From: an uncultured Bacteroidales bacterium
GTDB lineage: Bacteria > Bacteroidota > Bacteroidia > Bacteroidales > P3
DNA: 16,007 nt
Assembly: GCA_937876865.1 (NCBI GenBank)
Contig: CALEFF010000030.1
Span: 1 to 16,007, forward strand
Direction: 5' to 3'
This document shows, one piece after another, positions 13,311 to 16,007 of this stretch. The position numbers and the translations under genes are program-made. Under the pieces are notes generated by a model. It saw only the letters and a program-made list of their open reading frames with translations, ran no database searches and was not told where the DNA came from. Position 1 is the stretch's first letter, and every line of letters begins with the position of its first letter.

Positions 13311-14513
13311 TTATATAAATTGCATTTTTACGTCTTTCATAAATTTTGTTTCTAATAATGAGGCTATATTTTTTACTACGTTTCTTCGTATTTCAAGTTC
13401 TACTGGTAGGCTCGGATCTTGGTGGGCTACGTTGATTTTTGTGCCTACTAATAAGTCTATTATGTCGGCATCAAGTATCATTCTTAACATATCCCATGCA
13501 GGTCCTTGCCCCGAGAGATTGATTGGTTGGCCTTTTCTTAGTATTTCTACTAAGGCTCCAAGGGTTATGATTCCTTCGGTCATTAGGTCTATGCCTTCCA
13601 TCTCAGATTTTGGAGGGAGACCTGCTACTATGTCGTCTATGTTTACGGTTATTTCTTTTTTTAGTTCTCTTGATAGGATTTGTGAGGTAGTTCCTCCACA
13701 AACTATTTTTTTTCCTTCGTATGAGGATACTATTTCTGCAAGGTATTTGTCTTTTGTTTCGGAAAATGGTGGTCCTGTACAGATTAGAAGCTTTCTTGGT
13801 TTTCTTACGTACATCACTACGCAAGATGTGTCATCTTTTGGACGAAGTATGTCGTTGAGTTCGGCTTGTTTTACGATTTTCATTGAAAGTTCTCTTGCCG
13901 AGATTTGTGGTTGTTGTTCCAATAATTCTTCTATAAAGTCATAAACTGAGTCGCCCCAACCAAATGGCATATCCATATTACCTATTCCTGATTGTGTTAC
14001 TCCATCGGAATAGAAAATTAATCGGTCTTCTTTTTGTAGTGTTATGTTTGATAGTTTTAGTTTTCGTTCTTCCAATGATGCTGTATTGGCATTTCCTCTA
14101 TGTATTATAGTGTCGCTACCTTCTATTTGTTGAACTTTGCCGTTTCGCACTAAAATTAGTGAGGGATTGTCATATTCTACAATGTTTGCTTCTCCGTTGG
14201 AATCAACATCTACTATTGTAAAGGTTGAATAACTTATGTTTCTTACACTATCAACAGGTAGGGTGTTCATTATGGATTGTACAGTACGAATAATGGGCTC
14301 GTGTCTTACTCTAAAATTCATTGCCATTGAGGCTGTCATTGTTGAAAGGACATTGGCTTTTACCCCACTACCTAATCCGTCTGATAGTACTGCTATGTTT
14401 CGGTTTTCTCCTACGCATTTACGCAATAAAACGGAGTCTCCACAAACTATGTTTTTATGTTTGTTGTTTTGATAGCTTCCTACTTCTATGAATAAGTTTT
14501 CTTTATTTGACAT
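13311..14513 (-). CDS. SpoIIE-type PP2C serine phosphatase in a hydrogenase operon
   Basis: This 400-residue protein has an N-terminal SpoIIE/PP2C domain. The metal-binding aspartates are visible in CGDSV (D26), SDGLGSG (44-50), FYSDGVTQSG (167-176) and KDDTSC (226-231). The last 160 residues or so (KLLICTGPPFSETKD onwards) are a separate region I cannot name; it contains an ICTGPPF segment. Phosphatases of this type sit next to sensory (PAS-containing) [FeFe] hydrogenases in many anaerobes, where they are thought to relay the signal. No obvious partner kinase or anti-sigma factor is seen in the window. It starts 12 nt after the HydS-like gene. Confidence 0.85.
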   Translation of the reverse strand: MSNKENLFIEVGSYQNNKHKNIVCGDSVLLRKCVGENRNIAVLSDGLGSGVKANVLSTMTASMAMNFRVRHEPIIRTVQSIMNTLPVDSVRNISYSTFTIVDVDSNGEANIVEYDNPSLILVRNGKVQQIEGSDTIIHRGNANTASLEERKLKLSNITLQKEDRLIFYSDGVTQSGIGNMDMPFGWGDSVYDFIEELLEQQPQISARELSMKIVKQAELNDILRPKDDTSCVVMYVRKPRKLLICTGPPFSETKDKYLAEIVSSYEGKKIVCGGTTSQILSRELKKEITVNIDDIVAGLPPKSEMEGIDLMTEGIITLGALVEILRKGQPINLSGQGPAWDMLRMILDADIIDLLVGTKINVAHQDPSLPVELEIRRNVVKNIASLLETKFMKDVKMQFI

Positions 14514-14525
14514 TATTCTAAGGCT

Positions 14526-15959
14526 TTATAGATCAAAGGTCAATGGTATGTCTTTTTTTTCTTTATCTTGATGTGATTCTACTATGGAATTAAGCATTGC
14601 TTCGGTATATGAGGCGTTTTCTCCTAATAGAAAGGCTATTTTTTGTACGACTTTCATATTTTCCATAATCACATCTTGTGTTCTTTTTAATACTATGTCT
14701 TTTCTTACTTCTGGTGCGTGAAGATTTTGTAGGATTCCACATACTAAGGAGAAGTCTTGTACTGAAAATATAGATAATCCATAGTAATTATCTCCATCTC
14801 TAATGTCTTGTTCTAAGACGTCTACTCCTGTACTTAGGACTGAGGAGAAGAATTTGTGGAATGGTACAAGTTTTGTGATGTCTGCTCCGTGTAAGCCTGG
14901 ATTTGTATCGTATAATGCTTTGACTTCTTCGCCAAGCATTGAGGCAAATTTTTCGTTTGTATCTACTATTTTTAGACTTTCATTGACTATGACTATGCCT
15001 TGTGGAATTTTCTTTAATAAAATATTGGTTTTGTCTTGTGCTATTTTACGCATATATGATACACACATATCATTTTCTGCTCTTCCGTCTATTAAGGCTT
15101 TTGCAAATTGACGACAAGTATCGTATCCACAGCCTCCACAGTTTAATTCGTCAGCTTCACTCTTTTTATTTACTCTTTTTAGTGCTTCTTGTATTTGTTT
15201 TTGTGTGTATTCTTTTTGTTCAACGGCTTTTATATAGTCGTAGTTTTCTGATATATCTAATTGTTTTAAGGTTTCTTCGTAGTTGTGTTCTTCTTTGTTG
15301 ATGTTTACATTTTTTAAGACTTGTACTCTCTTTGTTGCAGAAGAACAATTTTCGTTTGAACAAGGTCCTTTTATGCAACCGCCTTCACAGGTCATTAACT
15401 CTAAGAATGTTTTGCAACTTGTGTCTAATTGATTAAAGTCGGAAAGAATTTCTTTTATGTTTTGAACACCCGAAAAAGTCATATAACGTGCATCTACATT
15501 TCCTGTATTGTGATTGATTCTTGCTTCGGTAGTTGTGATGCTATCTATCATATTTGTAAGCATTCCTCCATCGATTGGATATAGATTTCCTTTTGATGCT
15601 TTGAACGGGAAAAAGACATCTTCTTCGGTTGGTTTCATAAACTCAAAGTAAATGCCCATATCATCAAATAATTCTTTGATTTCTTGGAATGTTAAAACAA
15701 AATCTATCTTTCCTTGAAATTGATCTAATTCTGATTTCTTGGCTGCACATGGTCCGACAAAGGCTACTTTTGCATTTGGGTATATGCTTTTTAAGAATAG
15801 AGAGTGTGTAATCATTGGAGAGAACACTGGCACTATGTAAGAGGAGTATTCTGGATAGTATTTTTTAATTGTTTCAAGACAAAGATGGAAAAAATTTATA
15901 GAGAAGCTGATTTTAATTTGATAGATGAGCGACAGAGAGATTATGCAAAAACTACGCAA
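14526..15959 (-). CDS. HydS-like sensory [FeFe] hydrogenase with PAS domain, 5' truncated
   Basis: The open frame is 477 residues, but recognisable hydrogenase sequence begins only at about residue 28 (LETIKKYYPEYSSY), near 15875. From there come VFSPMITHS, L2 FVGPCAAKKSE (67-77), L3 ELMTCEGGCIKG (187-198), a four-cysteine Fe-S domain (CGGCGYDTC...C, 274-299) and a PAS-like domain (about 315-420: IPQGIVIVNESLKIVDTNEKFASML). The C-terminus is helical. This order matches group C/D sensory hydrogenases, thought to sense H2 or redox state rather than turn over rapidly. The N-terminal ferredoxin region and L1 motif (a CCP-type sequence) are missing. The first 27 residues (MRSFCIISLSLIYQIKISF...) look like antisense noise, so the annotated start is not believable. 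The gene is interrupted or misassembled here. Confidence 0.8.
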   Translation of the reverse strand: MRSFCIISLSLIYQIKISFSINFFHLCLETIKKYYPEYSSYIVPVFSPMITHSLFLKSIYPNAKVAFVGPCAAKKSELDQFQGKIDFVLTFQEIKELFDDMGIYFEFMKPTEEDVFFPFKASKGNLYPIDGGMLTNMIDSITTTEARINHNTGNVDARYMTFSGVQNIKEILSDFNQLDTSCKTFLELMTCEGGCIKGPCSNENCSSATKRVQVLKNVNINKEEHNYEETLKQLDISENYDYIKAVEQKEYTQKQIQEALKRVNKKSEADELNCGGCGYDTCRQFAKALIDGRAENDMCVSYMRKIAQDKTNILLKKIPQGIVIVNESLKIVDTNEKFASMLGEEVKALYDTNPGLHGADITKLVPFHKFFSSVLSTGVDVLEQDIRDGDNYYGLSIFSVQDFSLVCGILQNLHAPEVRKDIVLKRTQDVIMENMKVVQKIAFLLGENASYTEAMLNSIVESHQDKEKKDIPLTFDL

Positions 15960-16007
15960 TTAAAAACAAAGGTGGAGTTTTGCAAAATGCAAAACAATAG
16001 TCTTGTG
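15885..16007 (+). CDS. Possible start of an unrelated gene at the right edge
   Basis: An ATG at 15885 opens a frame of 41 codons that runs off the right edge: MEKIYREADFNLIDERQRD, then YAKTTQLKTKVEFCKMQNNSLV. Its charged, balanced composition looks more like coding sequence than the hydrophobic frame on the opposite strand. It begins just where hydrogenase homology stops. It was not recognised as any family. It may belong to an inserted element or to another gene joined by rearrangement or misassembly. Confidence 0.4.
   Translation, partial: MEKIYREADFNLIDERQRDYAKTTQLKTKVEFCKMQNNSLV

Noticed and set aside
13222..13944. A 240-codon + strand frame opposite the phosphatase gene
   Set aside because: The minus strand encodes clear PP2C and ferredoxin motifs here; the + frame has antisense composition only.

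Overview
The window looks like a low-GC Bacteroidetes chromosome, most likely a Bacteroidales-type anaerobe. It is AT-rich. Several spacers carry the Bacteroidetes sigma consensus (a -33 TTTG about 19-20 bases before TAnnTTTG; the cleanest copies precede rimP and hipB). Most genes lack obvious Shine-Dalgarno sequences. The core genes (rimP-nusA-infB, ruvX-def-lipoprotein) and the [FeFe] hydrogenases fit a strictly anaerobic fermenter. Species cannot be called from the sequence.

Left part, about 1-4900, + strand except the extreme left edge: an accessory, defence-like region. A small fragment of a minus-strand gene reaches the left edge. After an AT-rich spacer comes an unusual structured RNA (about 596-778). 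It has nested helices, a possible pseudoknot and a terminator-like end, and lies just upstream of an M.EcoRI-family adenine methyltransferase (823-1818) and a DUF262-HNH nuclease (1826-2908). A terminator separates these from a three-gene cassette, hipB-hipS-hipT (3188-4706), which matches the tripartite HipBST toxin-antitoxin layout. Its genes overlap by 4 nt, and the kinase has an SIS phospho-loop and an NGDAHLKN catalytic loop. Degenerate repeats and hairpins fill the spacer after hipT.

Middle, 4949-11403, minus strand: housekeeping genes. rimP, nusA, infB and then tRNA-Arg(CCT) appear to form one operon, starting at a near-consensus promoter (9830-9860) and ending at a 15-bp terminator hairpin (4949-4985). 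Upstream on the same strand, ruvX, def and a TPR lipoprotein are packed nose to tail.

Right part, 11529-16007, minus strand except the right edge: a hydrogen-metabolism operon. Transcription order is a PAS-containing sensory-type [FeFe] hydrogenase (HydS-like), a SpoIIE/PP2C-type phosphatase, a small thioredoxin-like [2Fe-2S] protein, and a ferredoxin-domain [FeFe] hydrogenase resembling group B, followed by a strong terminator. A plausible reading is that HydS senses H2 or redox state and signals through the phosphatase. The HydS gene is not intact here: recognisable homology stops near 15875, before the first H-cluster motif, and the remaining 130 bases read better as the start of an unrelated + strand gene. 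This is an insertion, a rearrangement or an assembly join.

The best candidate for something undescribed is the structured RNA in front of the methyltransferase/DUF262-HNH pair. It has mutually exclusive helices, duplicated pairing segments and a terminator, which suggests an RNA switch or small RNA controlling a restriction-modification-like system.
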